Assembly (NCBI GenBank): GCA_016617855.1
Contig: JAECUM010096224.1
Location: forward strand, 1 to 64,000
Reading direction: 5' to 3'
Source of the DNA: Megalonaias nervosa
Taxonomy: Eukaryota; Mollusca; Bivalvia; Unionida; Unionidae
DNA length: 64,000 bases
Shown here: positions 1 to 9,301 of the stretch, piece after piece
Layout of the letters: the number at the start of each line of letters is the position of its first letter
Position numbering within the stretch: position 1 is the first letter of the stretch
The notes under the pieces: model-generated
Told to the model about the DNA's origin: nothing
Database searches by the model: none
The model's input: the letters and a program-made list of their open reading frames with translations, nothing else
Made by a program: the position numbers and the translations under genes

Positions 1-300
1 TTTTTTTGTGGTAGCTATCATACTTCGTTCTGTTTCTTTTGTTGGTGCAATATTTGATATTTCTTGTTTTATTTCCGATGCCGAAGGTGCTGGTGCAACA
101 CTTTTGGTGTCGCCTTTAATTTTATCGGCGGTTTTTTCTCCGACTGCAGTGCCAGCTGCAGTTGCAAAAGATTTACCTGCCTCAAGTGTATTTGGCGCTA
201 CTTTTCGCGCTATTCCTGGCAAATTCTCAGCAATTGTTGTAAATATATTTCCAAAAAATCCACCTACGGTGTTTCTTCTGTAAATTTTTCTTCGTCTCAT
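1..300 (-). CDS. Basic core/minor-capsid-like protein, 5' part only
   Basis: A frame on the minus strand opens with ATG at 300 and stays open for 100 codons to the window edge, so the C-terminus is missing. The product begins MRRRKIYRRN, very basic, then a Gly/Phe-rich stretch (VGGFFGNIF) and an Ala/Lys/Thr-rich region with repeated predicted helices. Short basic N-terminal proteins of this kind occur among Polinton and adintovirus structural genes and may bind packaged DNA or the inner capsid face; that role is inference. It is one of few undamaged frames in the element. It diverges from the capsid remnant, which may be original or may mark a rearrangement. Confidence 0.5.
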   Translation of the reverse strand, partial: MRRRKIYRRNTVGGFFGNIFTTIAENLPGIARKVAPNTLEAGKSFATAAGTAVGEKTADKIKGDTKSVAPAPSASEIKQEISNIAPTKETERSMIATTKK

Positions 301-599
301 CTTGTTATAAGATATAGGTTCCCCGTAGCAAGCACAATACTTAACATCGTCTCGTTCAGCGATGATTACTCAAGATCAGTTGCCACTAATATGATGTGGT
401 TTAAAGATACCTCATTCGGGGCAGCTGTTTCAAGCGAATTCCGTACTGGTGCTGGTGCTCCTGCTCCAGATAACAATAATCTAATCGCCAATCCAGCTGC
501 AAATGATGCAGCTGCTTGAGGTGATTCAGTAAGATTAGCGGTAACAAGAATACGACGATAGCAATATAACGAAGGATATGCCAAGCGAAAACCGTTTGC

Positions 600-1361
600 C
601 GCAGAATCTCACCAAAAAACGACGATGCTTCCGTTGAGCACAAAATTTGGATTTTTTTCGCCATCACAACAGTTTTTCGTGGACTAAAACATACTCTTAT
701 TTTAGATCGAGCAGAACAAAACGATTGTATAATGCATGTTGATGGAGTATCTGAAGGACAGTTTGTTATTACAAGATTAGCGTTATGAATGCCACGAGTT
801 GTCCCATCGACAAGTAAGATGATGGAACTCGAGTCGACGTTGACCGCGTGGACGAAAAAGATATATTTTCAGCAGAACAAAATTTATCAAATAGCAATTT
901 CTAATACAACTTATTACAGGTGGCGTGTTACTACCGCTCCCAGCAAACAATTACCGAGACACTTGTTTGTTGTATTTCAACGACAGGCGCGTTGCGGTGA
1001 TCAAGAAATGAACAATTCCGTATTTGATAACCCCGATGTCAGGTGAATCTTTGTTAACATCAATTCGAAACAATATCCCGAACGAGCAATGGAATGTAAT
1101 TTTGCTGACAATGAAACAAGAAACGTTACACGAGCTTACATGTACCTCATGGAAGCAATACAAAAATATCAGGATGCTGACAGTGGAAGCCAAATATCTG
1201 TCGAAGAATTTCGATCGCTATACCCAATCTTTTACTTCGACGTATCAAAACAATCCGAACGAGCTATAGGATCTACAGCTGATATTGAAGTTACTTGGAC
1301 GCTTGGTGTGGCTAAAGCTGAGCAGTATAACGTATATGCTCTAGTCGTCAGTGACAACTGA
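600..1361 (+). pseudogene. Major capsid protein (double jelly-roll, hexon-like), C-terminal part, broken
   Basis: Frames here carry the pattern I associate with Polinton/adintovirus capsid proteins: KHTLILDRAEQND, then MPRVVPSTSK, then LPRHLFVVFQ, and near the end FRSLYPIFYFDVSKQSER followed by YALVVSDN. In the family these lie in the second jelly roll of the trimeric hexon-like capsid protein. The N-terminal half is absent upstream. A TGA at 786-788 stands where the family usually has Trp, and frame changes occur near 1045 and 1100, so no intact product is possible. The structural protein at 1414 follows, as expected for a capsid module. The left limit is approximate. Confidence 0.75.
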
Positions 1362-1413
1362 CGGGACTAAAGGAAGAATGAATGTACAAGTTTAATCTAA
1401 CAACCCTGATATA

Positions 1414-1806
1414 ATGAAAACCGAGTACACAACTCGAGAAATATACCTAACGCGTGGTCAAGTTGAAAAATTATCAGCAACGGTTGCTAAACGCTGTTCT
1501 GTTTCTTTAATGATATCTGCGGCAACTTCAAATGAAACAGCGATTAAAGTAATGTTGACGCAACATCAAATCAACAAACTTGATCGAGGAAAACCGTTTG
1601 TTCTTGTGTTGTCTGTTGCACAAGTAAAAGCGATGTCAGAACACGGCGGATTTCTTGGACCAGCACTTTATGTAATAGCTAGCGCAATACCAAAGATTTT
1701 ACCTGTGCTAGAAATACTGGGACTAGCAGCAGCATCAGGGGCAGTATCAAGACCAACTAAAAAGGCGGTGTCCGGAGACGGTATCAAACAGATCTATCGT
1801 CAGTGA
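1414..1806 (+). CDS. Small hydrophobic structural-type protein of the Polinton
   Basis: An intact 130-codon frame starts with ATG 53 bases after the capsid remnant. The N-terminal 70 residues resemble a family recurring next to the capsid gene in Polintons: LTRGQVEKL, a Ser/Thr-rich strand region, LTQHQINKL and a Leu/Val/Ser stretch ending AQVKAM. A Gly/Ala/Leu-rich hydrophobic segment follows at about residues 78-112 (GGFLGPALYVIASAIPKI and on), then a basic tail. The hydrophobic segment and position suggest a minor capsid or membrane-acting protein, loosely like adenovirus VI or X; that comparison is inference. It is notable for being undamaged among broken neighbours. Confidence 0.6.
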   Translation: MKTEYTTREIYLTRGQVEKLSATVAKRCSVSLMISAATSNETAIKVMLTQHQINKLDRGKPFVLVLSVAQVKAMSEHGGFLGPALYVIASAIPKILPVLEILGLAAASGAVSRPTKKAVSGDGIKQIYRQ

Positions 1807-1987
1807 CTTTGTCACCGTGATACTTTTATGTAACAATAAATTGTATAATTCCTGCTGAAAAAAATCGTCAACAGCCAAAAAAAAAAAAAAATTGAAAACA
1901 ACGACAAAGTCGAAGTCGCCAAGGAAAACAAAACAAGGAGGATTTATTCCAATAGCTCGACTGTTAGCGGATTAGCGGGATGTCTGC
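1807..1987 (+). other. Spacer with A-run and remnant hydrophobic frame
   Basis: This gap between the structural frame and the protease has an A-run near 1879-1892. A short open segment (GGFIPIARLLAD) at about 1937-1972 looks like the hydrophobic core of another small structural protein, ended by TAG. No intact gene is seen. Confidence 0.35.
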
Positions 1988-2450
1988 TTCCGAATTTACC
2001 AGGACCAGGCGCCGTTGAGTAATTTTGATATACTCAGAAAATTAAAATCTGAAGTCGAAAACTGATTTCGCGGAGTATTTTCCAAAGATGAACTTAATGA
2101 CGTACCAGTAGGTGGTTTGTGTATCATTAACATACAAAACATCGATGATGGATCTGGTACGTACTGGGTTGCTGTTTATGATAAAAATTATTTTGATTCG
2201 TTCGGACTTCCTCCGAGTGATCTTATAACAAATATGTTTAAAAAAATTTTAAAAATAAATTACTCGTCTAATCAACTATAGCCGATTGGAACATCAGCTT
2301 GTGATAATTATTGTATTATGTTTATCCGGTAGATGTCCCAGTCCTCCGGATTGGATTCCGATTTTCTAAAGTTTATTTTACTATTTGACAGGCACACGAG
2401 CAAAAACAACAATGATATAGCAATAAATTTTGTGTCACAATCGAATATAA
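1988..2450 (+). pseudogene. Adenain-like cysteine protease (maturation protease), broken
   Basis: Scattered frames follow the Polinton/adenovirus-type protease layout: an N-terminal SNFDILRKLK motif, FRGVFSKDELND, then GGLCIINI, GTYWVAVYD, YFDSFGLPPSD, and SACDNYCIMF near the C-terminus. In the family this enzyme cleaves capsid precursors with a His-Asp/Glu-Cys set. The His expected in a GTHW-type motif is Tyr here (GTYW), while the Asp of YFDSFG and the Cys of the SACDNYC block remain. There are in-frame stops after EVEN, after SSNQL (about 2278) and after CIMFIR (about 2329). The gene therefore lost activity both by substitution and by truncation. Its position just before the zinc ribbon is usual. 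Confidence 0.75.
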
Positions 2451-2451
2451 T

Positions 2452-2659
2452 ATGTCGCAAGCTATAACTTATTGCCTAAAATGTAAAACGCCTAACAGAG
2501 ACAAAAAAAAAAAAAAAAAAAATAGATAAAACGAAAAATAACAGAACGATGCTAAAACGTATTTGTACTGTTTGCGGTAGAAGGAAAAGTGTGTTTATTT
2601 CTTCGACGACTCCGTCGTTGGGTTCTGGTGTAGATAGAGTTATTTTAGTCGATGATTAA
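2452..2659 (+). pseudogene. Small zinc-ribbon protein, frame broken by an A-run
   Basis: From ATG at 2452 the frame gives YCLKCKTP, runs into a tract of about 18 A (2502-2521), and continues in another frame with NNRTMLKRICTVCGRRKS to TAA at 2657-2659. The paired CxxC motifs on either side of an NNRxMLK core match a small zinc-ribbon protein common beside PLA2 in Polinton-like viruses; its role is unknown to me. The frame break lies exactly at the A-run, so an assembly length error there could explain it. Its end overlaps the ATG of the PLA2 frame at 2652. Confidence 0.6.
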
Positions 2660-3233
2660 AATAATAGTGAGTCAAAGTTGTAATTGTGATTCTTATAAAG
2701 ATCTTTGCATAGAACAAGATAAAATTGTTACGTATTGTCAATCCTGCAATCGCCGAGAAGTAATTGGTTTTGGGATGGATATACATAAAATTATTGGTAA
2801 GTCACCGAAACCATAAGGAGGATGGATATTACCAGGCCACAAGTACACTGGACCGTATAATGCGCTAGATAAACAGCTGGATGAAAACGATAATCCATTA
2901 CCAGGACAAGTGCCTTACAATCAAGTTGATGCAATAGCAATGCGTCACGACATCTGTTATCGTGATATAGAGCGTACTAATAACGTTCGTGTAGAGAACT
3001 CAAAATCAGACTATGATAAGGCAAAGCTAGATGAACTTAAAGATATGAAACCTACAAATATGCGAGAACGATTTGATAGAAGGTTGGTTCAAGGAATGAT
3101 CGGAACAAAACACAAACTTGGTCTTGGTGGAGAATTATACGACGATCTAGCATCAGAGCTACACAAACTTAAAAAAAAAAGTTTCCGCGACATGAGGTTG
3201 TCGCGAATGCCGTTGATGATATCTGGGCAATAG
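2652..3233 (+). pseudogene. Parvovirus-type phospholipase A2 domain protein, one in-frame stop
   Basis: From ATG 2652 a frame runs to TAG 3231-3233 with one internal TAA at about 2814. The N-terminal part has Cys pairs (CNCDS, YCQSCNRRE) that may bind zinc. After the stop comes GGWILPGHKYTGPYNALD, matching the calcium-binding loop of virion PLA2 domains, then AIAMRHDICYRD with the catalytic His-Asp pair and partner Tyr. The C-terminal segment is charged and ends LHKLKKKSF. In parvoviruses this domain breaches the endosomal membrane during entry; in Polintons it sits on a structural protein. The catalytic motif is intact, so the TAA is the only obvious damage. Confidence 0.75.
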
Positions 3234-4081
3234 ATTTGGTAGATGTCACAAATCTAGCTCAGTTTAACATTGGCGCTGATGGCGCTCCAAGGAAGTATCT
3301 CTTTAACGTTATTGATGTTTTTAGCAAATACGCGTTTAGTGTACCTGTTGCAGATAAGACAGGAACATCAATAACCGATACACTAAAACAAGTAATAACA
3401 AGTACAGAAAGAAAACCGAATAAAATTTGGACCGATCACAGAGCAGAGTTTTTAAATAAAAAATTTGAGCAGTTTTTGGAACAGAATAACATTTAAAAAA
3501 TATGTTACGGGAAACGAAGGAAAAAGCGTTTTCGTTGAAAGATTTAATCGTACACAAAACGAGCTGATACATAAACATTTGACAGCTAAAAACACGAACA
3601 AGTATGTTGATGATCTTCCACAGATCGTTGATAAATACAATAACACAAAACATTGAGCTACTAAAATGTCACCAAACGACGCAATTAAAAATCCGATTCT
3701 TGCAAACGAAAACATGTACCGCAGACGTAAATTTAAAGTCGGTGATAGAGTTCGAATTTCATTAACAAAAAAAAAATATTTGAAAAAGTATTTACTCCAA
3801 ACTGGATCGAAGAAGTATTTGTAGTTGATAAAGTACTTTTAACAATACCCGTAACATAGGCTCTAAAAGACCTAGCCGGGGAACCCATAACTGGTAGTTT
3901 TTACGAACAAGAACTACAGAAAACTGAACATGATGTTTTCGTTATCGAACGAGTAATCAAAAAGCGTGGCGATAAAAGCCTCGTTAAGTGGCGCGGGTAC
4001 AGCGATAAATTTAATAGTTGGATACCAACCAAAGATATACTGGGAAATAATGTTTTTGTAAATTTCCTCGTACTTACGTAA
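3182..4081 (+). pseudogene. Polinton integrase (rve DDE fold) with C-terminal chromodomain, broken
   Basis: The core begins DDIWAIDLVDVTN (first catalytic Asp), then FNVIDVFSKYAF, then WTDHRAEFLNKKF (second Asp; the usual Gly of TDxGxEF is His). The third acidic residue lies in VFVERFNRTQNE after a frame change near 3490. Damage includes that shift, TGA at about 3655 (after NNTKH), another shift at the A-run near 3768, and TAG at about 3858. The C-terminus holds an SH3-like segment (PNWIEEVFVVDKV) and a chromodomain: VIERVIKKRGDKSLVKWRGY then WIPTKDIL. Integrase inserts the linear element into chromosomes; the chromodomain may guide it to chromatin. A run of 10 A precedes the core. Confidence 0.85.
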
Positions 4082-4306
4082 TACTGATTTGCATTTTACA
4101 GGCTTACATAACGATATTAGATATCGTTGTCGATCATCAGAGATCGTCATTAGATTAAGTACCTTGACAAATATAAAATCGAATTTTATATTTTTCTGTT
4201 GGTCTCGAATTTTGATGTTCAAGAAAGGTTTTATCAGCCGCCAAAACGACTGATTTTCATCTACCGTAAAATTAAATTCCAAAATTTTTTCTTGTGATCT
4301 GATATT

Positions 4307-4501
4307 TTACTTTATATCGATTAGTTGTCGGCCTTCAGTAATTTTTTTGTCCCACGATGTCGTAGTGGTATCGTGGTTGTCATCATCTTCAATAACGGCA
4401 TCGTCGCTGACGTTGGCATCAGCTTCGTTGACGTTTGTGTCACCTTTAATAACATTAGTTTCCTGAGTTATATCTGTTGGTGCATAGATATACTTTAATC
4501 T
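4307..4501 (-). other. Short acidic open frame without start codon
   Basis: A minus-strand frame of about 64 codons lies between two TAA stops and has no ATG. It encodes an Asp/Asn/Thr-rich stretch (EDDDNHDTTTTSWDKK), low-complexity and acidic. It may be the tail of a decayed protein upstream of the HNH gene or chance. The adjoining minus frame at 4090-4282 (start MEFNFTVDENQSF) is partly a shadow of the chromodomain. No family recognised. Confidence 0.25.
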
Positions 4502-4550
4502 TTACAAGAGGTTCGCTATATAATTTTATATAGCTTTAAATAATACAACG

Positions 4551-4850
4551 ATGGACAAGATAAGATATATCGAGCATATTAGGGTTTATAACTCCAATGC
4601 CGTCAAAGAAGCTGTAAAAAAAAAAAATATTATCAGGCGAAAAAAATATCTCAGTTAATTTGTTTTTGTTTCGCGGTGGAAGCGATAAAATTTTATTGAC
4701 CGAGACTGAAAAAAATAAAAAATTATATAAGGATAAAAAATTAGTGTTGTATATGATAGAGAAGCTATCATGTTGTGGTGTCATGCTTATATTAGTCGAG
4801 ATGAGCTTTCGAAAATATTACGAAAAGATTAATCGTCATATCGGAAGATG
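4551..4850 (+). pseudogene. Small unknown Polinton frame, interrupted at an A-run
   Basis: ATG at 4551 opens MDKIRYIEHIRVYNSNAVKE. The frame changes at an A-run near 4616-4627, continues as LFLFRGGSDKILLTETEK, and a second change near 4750 leads to REAIMLWCHAYISRDELSK. Together these give about 100 residues of a Lys-rich soluble protein. The consistent charged character on both sides of the breaks suggests one decayed gene, but I recognise no family. It converges on the HNH gene from the opposite strand, overlapping its 3' end. Confidence 0.4.
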
Positions 4851-5645
4851 ATTCTGTAAATTTGTTGGTTGTGAGGTTGTCGTTTTTCTAATACAATCTG
4901 CGACATATTTTATTGCTCCGGGATTAATTTTAAAATATCTTGCAGCAGAATCAATTGATTTAAATTTGATTTTCTCATTTGTTTCAAGATTAAATCAAAC
5001 AATAGGTTTTGCCGGACATCTAAAATTAATACCACCACCTCTTCCTCGTCTGCTATTTTCTTTTGATGTGACAAGATCTGAATTTTCTAGACAATTATCT
5101 GTTTTGACGAGGCTGATGTGGTCTATAATTAAACCATCTGGAATAGGTCCGTTAAACGTTTCATAAACAAACCTGTGACTATAAGAGTCAGCAAAATCTG
5201 TTTTTGTTCCTCTATCATTTATTTTAAGATATCCGCTATTATTTATTTTTCCTATCACTTTTTTTGTTCGGATATTTCGAATAATTCCTTTGTCATTTGC
5301 CTCATACAAATCAAACACGGGATGAGGTTGAAACTCATCTTGTAATGACAAGTTCTCAATATTATCATCAGCAACTGCACCATTAACATGATATACTCGC
5401 TGCCCTTCTGAAATTTCATCACAAAACAATGTGTAAATAAAATCTTTCTTAAAGATTTCAACTCGTTCGGCATTATCACCTTTAACGCTGATCTTATAAC
5501 CAGCTGGTGTTGCTTTACCGAACGGTTGACCATACTTAACCTGTATCACCGACCCCAGCATATTTCCAGCGTACAAGTTGTACTTGGGGTGAACGTAATA
5601 ATACTCCTGCTCGCTTGCGTTCGTCATCATTAGATTTTGTGTCAT
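4836..5645 (-). CDS. HNH endonuclease with two NUMOD/HNH-like modules; NUMOD1-like tail beyond one in-frame TGA
   Basis: ATG at 5643-5645 opens a 216-codon frame to TGA at 4995-4997. Residues 20-100 and 108-198 look like two copies of one module: a NUMOD4-like strand region with a GY(K/L)I segment (GYKISV near 49; GIIRNIRTKKVIGKINNSGY at 120-139), then an HNH core. Core 1 has VYHVNG (H86, N88) and DDNIENL. Core 2 has SHRFVYETF, IIDHI (D175, H176) and TDNCLENSDLVTSKEN, close to phage-type HNH endonucleases. After the TGA the same frame continues 52 codons to TGA at 4836, including FKSIDSAARYFKINPGAIKY, a NUMOD1-like DNA-binding motif, so the natural product was probably about 269 residues. It likely nicks or cuts DNA; homing is inference. 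It diverges from polymerase B, with 108 bp between the starts. Confidence 0.75.
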
Positions 5646-5753
5646 TATACTATAAGCAATTTATATCTCTAATTGATTGTTTGACAAGCCCATCGACCAG
5701 TGAGCTACCTGTTTGAACAATAAATTAGAGATTTGATAGTATATTATATAACA
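5646..5753. promoter_or_regulatory. Divergent intergenic spacer between HNH and polymerase B
   Basis: This 108-bp AT-rich spacer separates two divergent starts (HNH at 5645, polymerase at 5754). A word near the left side (aatttatatctctaatt) recurs inverted near the right side (aattagagatttgatagtat), giving partial dyad symmetry around its centre. It may hold a two-way promoter; this is inference from position only. Confidence 0.35.
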
Positions 5754-8700
5754 ATGCTGAAATTACGTGATATAGCGAAAAAGAGCCTTATCGGAGAACC
5801 TACAATAATAGCTACTGCTTTCGCAGGATTTGACAACAGCTATCGATTTGATAAACAAATCGTTTTAGTAAACTTTACCGCAACAAATCTTTATCATTTG
5901 TTAGAACCAACTATAAAACGTGAACTTGAAAAACATAAGGGCTTGAAAATCCTAGTGCAGTATCACGTTATATTTTCTAAATTACATGTGACAAAAGAGT
6001 CGACTGACGAGGAAATTGCAGACCCTTTCATTAACACAAAATCAAAGCGCGTTTTGCTTGGAACCAATCTTTCAATGCTAGCTGATGAAATACACCAGGA
6101 AATTTGGAAAAAGATAGAAGAATTTACTCAGTCAGGTTCTGGTTGGAAGTTTCAGATGATTACTGAAATTTTGTTTCACACAATGAAATATAACGTATTA
6201 CGCGGTAGCGGCGCAAATAGCGCTGGGTATATTGACCTGCCAAAAAAATCAAAAATAAAAAATGCTGTATAAATGTAAAAAAAAAAAAAACTTTGATATG
6301 TGCTTCCAGTGGGCCATTCTTTCTGCGATGTTTCCAGCAGAGAAAAATGCTGATCGCGTTGACAAATATTTTAGTCACGTTTCAAAATTAAATTTAACCG
6401 GTATTGACTTTCCAGTTACGGAAAATCAAATACCAAAGTTTGAAAAACAAAATAATATTTCAGTTAACGTATTTGGTCTTGACGAGCATGAAAACGTTTA
6501 TCCAAGATATATTTCAGAAAAAGCCTCGCAGTCGACAATAAACTTATTGTTTTATAAAAATCATTACGTATGGATCAAACACTTCAGAGGACTTGTTGGT
6601 AAACAGTATAACAAATATAAAAGTAAGAAGCACTTCTGTTATGGTTCTTTGCACGGTTGCTCTGACAACGAAAAATTACAAAAGCATCTACAATACTGTA
6701 ATAATGTACAACAAATAACAATGCCAGGCGAGGATAAAAAAATTCTTCGGTTTGTTAATCATAATCATAAGCTAAAGTTTTCCTTTCGTTGTATACACCG
6801 TCTTCGAGTGTTTACTTCAGCTTGTGCTTGGCGCAGAAAATGATCCTACCAATCGAGTACAAGAAAAATTCAAAACCATATTCCATGCGGAGTAGCATAT
6901 AAAATAGTTTGTTGCGTTGATCCTAGTTTATCCAAACCAATTAAATTATATCGCGGTAAAGATCCAGCTGTTTGGCTTCTCAAGCAGTTGATTAGCGAAG
7001 TTGATGATCTTTTTAAACGTTTAAGAAGATTCGTTCCAATGGTAAAATTAACGGTCCAGCAGGAATTCGATCACGAACAAGCAAACTTTTGTCATATTTG
7101 TGAAAAAGCCTTTGACACAGAACTTGTATCACTAGCGCCTGGTAATAAAAAAGTACGTGATCATCGGCATTTGACCGGGCAATATCGTGGAGAGGCTCAT
7201 GATAAGTGTAATCTAAAGTTTCATGCTCCAGATTTTATTCCAGTTGTTCTTCACAATTTCCGAGGATATGACAGTCATATTATCGTAGAAGATTTTGGTG
7301 ATCCTGAAATAACGTCTCGTTTAAAACTCCATAATATAATCAAGTGTATCCCAAATAATTTTGAAAAGTATATGACAGTTACTTTAGGTAAGTTGCATTT
7401 CATCGACCGCCTACAGTTTATGGCATCATCGTTAGAAGAGCTGGTAAAAGGCTGTAGCGAGATTTATAACCTACATGATTGTTTCGGCAGAGACGATGTC
7501 TCCAAAGCAAGTTTGTTAACAAAAGAAGAGTGTTTCCATACGAGTATCTCGATGATTGGAGTAAATTTGATGAAACTTCTTTACCTGACAAAGATAAATT
7601 TTATTCACAGCTAAAACATGAAAATATAACAGATGACAAGTACAAATATGCACAAGATATTTGGAAAGAATTCGATTGCAAAACATTTGGCGATTATCAT
7701 GATTTATATTTAAAAACGGAAGTGCTATTGCTTGCGGATGTGTTCGAAAGTTTTCGTCGAGTAAGCTATGACAATTATGGACTAGATCCCTGTTGGCATT
7801 ACTCTGCTCCTGGGTTATCTTGGGATGCTTTGTTAAAGTTTAGTAAAATTGAGCTAGAATTACTAACAGATGTTGACATGTTTAACTTTAAAGAAAAAGG
7901 TATCCGAGGCGGTATTAGCGTGATAACAAAAAAGTATTCGGAAGCAAACAATAATTACACGAAAGATTATAATCCTGAGCTTCCATCGAAATATATTATT
8001 TACAAATATACAAATAATTTGTATGGTTATGCAATGTCAGAACCAATGCCGTTTAGTGGATTTCGTTGGATTACACCTGACCAATTTCTGACGGAAACAG
8101 AAAAAAAGATACCTGACGATGTTTCGTATTTCGTTGAAGTTGATCTCGATTATCCTGCTTCGTTGCATGATTTACGTAACGATTATCCGTTCTATGCGGA
8201 ATCAATGATAATCGATTATAGTTCATTATCTCAGGAACAACAAGCATTGGATTCAGCGAGACAAAATTCTATGGTAAAGAAACTAGTCCCAAATTTACTT
8301 GATAAGCGAAATTATGTTTTGGATTATTTGTGTTGAGGAAAGTTCATAGAGTGTTAAAGTTTAATCAGTCGCCGTGGATGAGAGGTGATATTAGCTCAAA
8401 CGCTTCGAGGAGATCTGTAGCGAAAACCGATTTCGAAAAAAAAAACTTCTTTAAGCTTATGAACAACTCCGTCTTCGGTAAGACAATGGAAAATATTAGG
8501 AAGCGAGTAAACATGGAGCTAGTTAATGATATTAATCGCCGAAACAAACTTGTCTCAGATGATGATTTTGTCAGGATGAAAATTTGTAAGGAGAACCTTG
8601 TCGCGATACAAAGAAGAAAAACAAATTTAAAGCTTAATAAGCCGATTTATGTTGGAGTTTCTGTACTTGATTTGTCGAAGTGGCTCATGTACGATTTTCA

Positions 8701-9258
8701 TTATAAATTTGTTAAAAAGCAGTAGCCGTCAAGTAAACTATTGTTTACCGATACTGACTCGCTTGTTTATGAAATAGAGATTGAGGATGTATATCAAGAT
8801 ATTTTTGATAACCGACATCTGTTTGTTCTTTCCGATTATCCTCGCGATAGTAAATTTCATGATCTTACAAATAAAAAGGTTATTGGTAAATTTAAGGATG
8901 AAATGAACTCCCTCATCATCAAATACTTTATTGGATTGCGAAGCAAAATATACACTGTGTTGCTAGACAATAATGAAATAACAAAAAAGCAAAAGGTTTA
9001 CCTCGCGATTTTGTTGAAAAATTTATTGAGTTTAATGATTACAAGTACGCACTTGACGGTGGCATTAGTTTTATAAGAGCAAAGGTTATTCGATCAAATC
9101 ATCATAAACTTTAAACAGATGTTATTATCAAGCGTGGGTTAAGTAATTTTGATGACAAACGTTATTGCGAAAACGGAGTAGATACGTTTGCACTTGGATA
9201 TCGTTGTTATGATAAATCTAACGATAAATCTATACTTGACATTATATTCTCCGACTAG
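5754..9258 (+). pseudogene. Protein-primed family B DNA polymerase (Polinton pPolB), broken, catalytic Asp residues lost
   Basis: The polymerase extends from MLKLRDIAKK (ATG 5754) to TAG 9256-9258, near the family length. N-terminal ESGWKF-like and PLRGS-like motifs appear as SGSGWKF and VLRGSG. Next come an endonuclease-VII-like zinc region (CHICEK, VRDHRHLTGQYRGEAHDKCN), exonuclease block FIPVVLHNFRGYDSH, motif A (NNLYGYAMSEPMP), motif B (FKLMNNSVFGKTMEN) and motif C (LLFTDTDSLVYEIE). Exo I reads YTVFE where the family has YADFE. Motif A reads YKYTNNLYG where the family has D before NNLYG, so an essential Asp is missing in each. Breaks: frame change at the 13-A tract near 6277, changes near 6780-6900, 7530, 8335 and 9000, TAG at 8723, TAA at about 9112. 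Motif C is intact. The product would replicate the element from a terminal protein primer. Confidence 0.9.
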
Positions 9259-9301
9259 GATATGAAATTTTGTGTGAACAATTAAAATAATCTTTGAAAA
9301 T

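Noticed and set aside
8..519. Plus-strand open frames at the left edge
   Set aside because: They are opposite-strand shadows of the basic core-like gene (1-300) and low-complexity sequence; no domain character.
366..667. Minus-strand frames with an Ala/Gly-rich segment
   Set aside because: They overlap the capsid remnant, disagree with each other in frame and have no recognised family; too weak to call.
3914..4282. 122-codon minus-strand frame
   Set aside because: Half lies opposite the chromodomain of the integrase, which has clear family motifs; the rest has no recognised domain.
6270..6292. Programmed ribosomal frameshift in polymerase B
   Set aside because: The A-tract alone is not enough; other stops and lost catalytic residues show the gene is dead, so pseudogene decay or assembly error is simpler.
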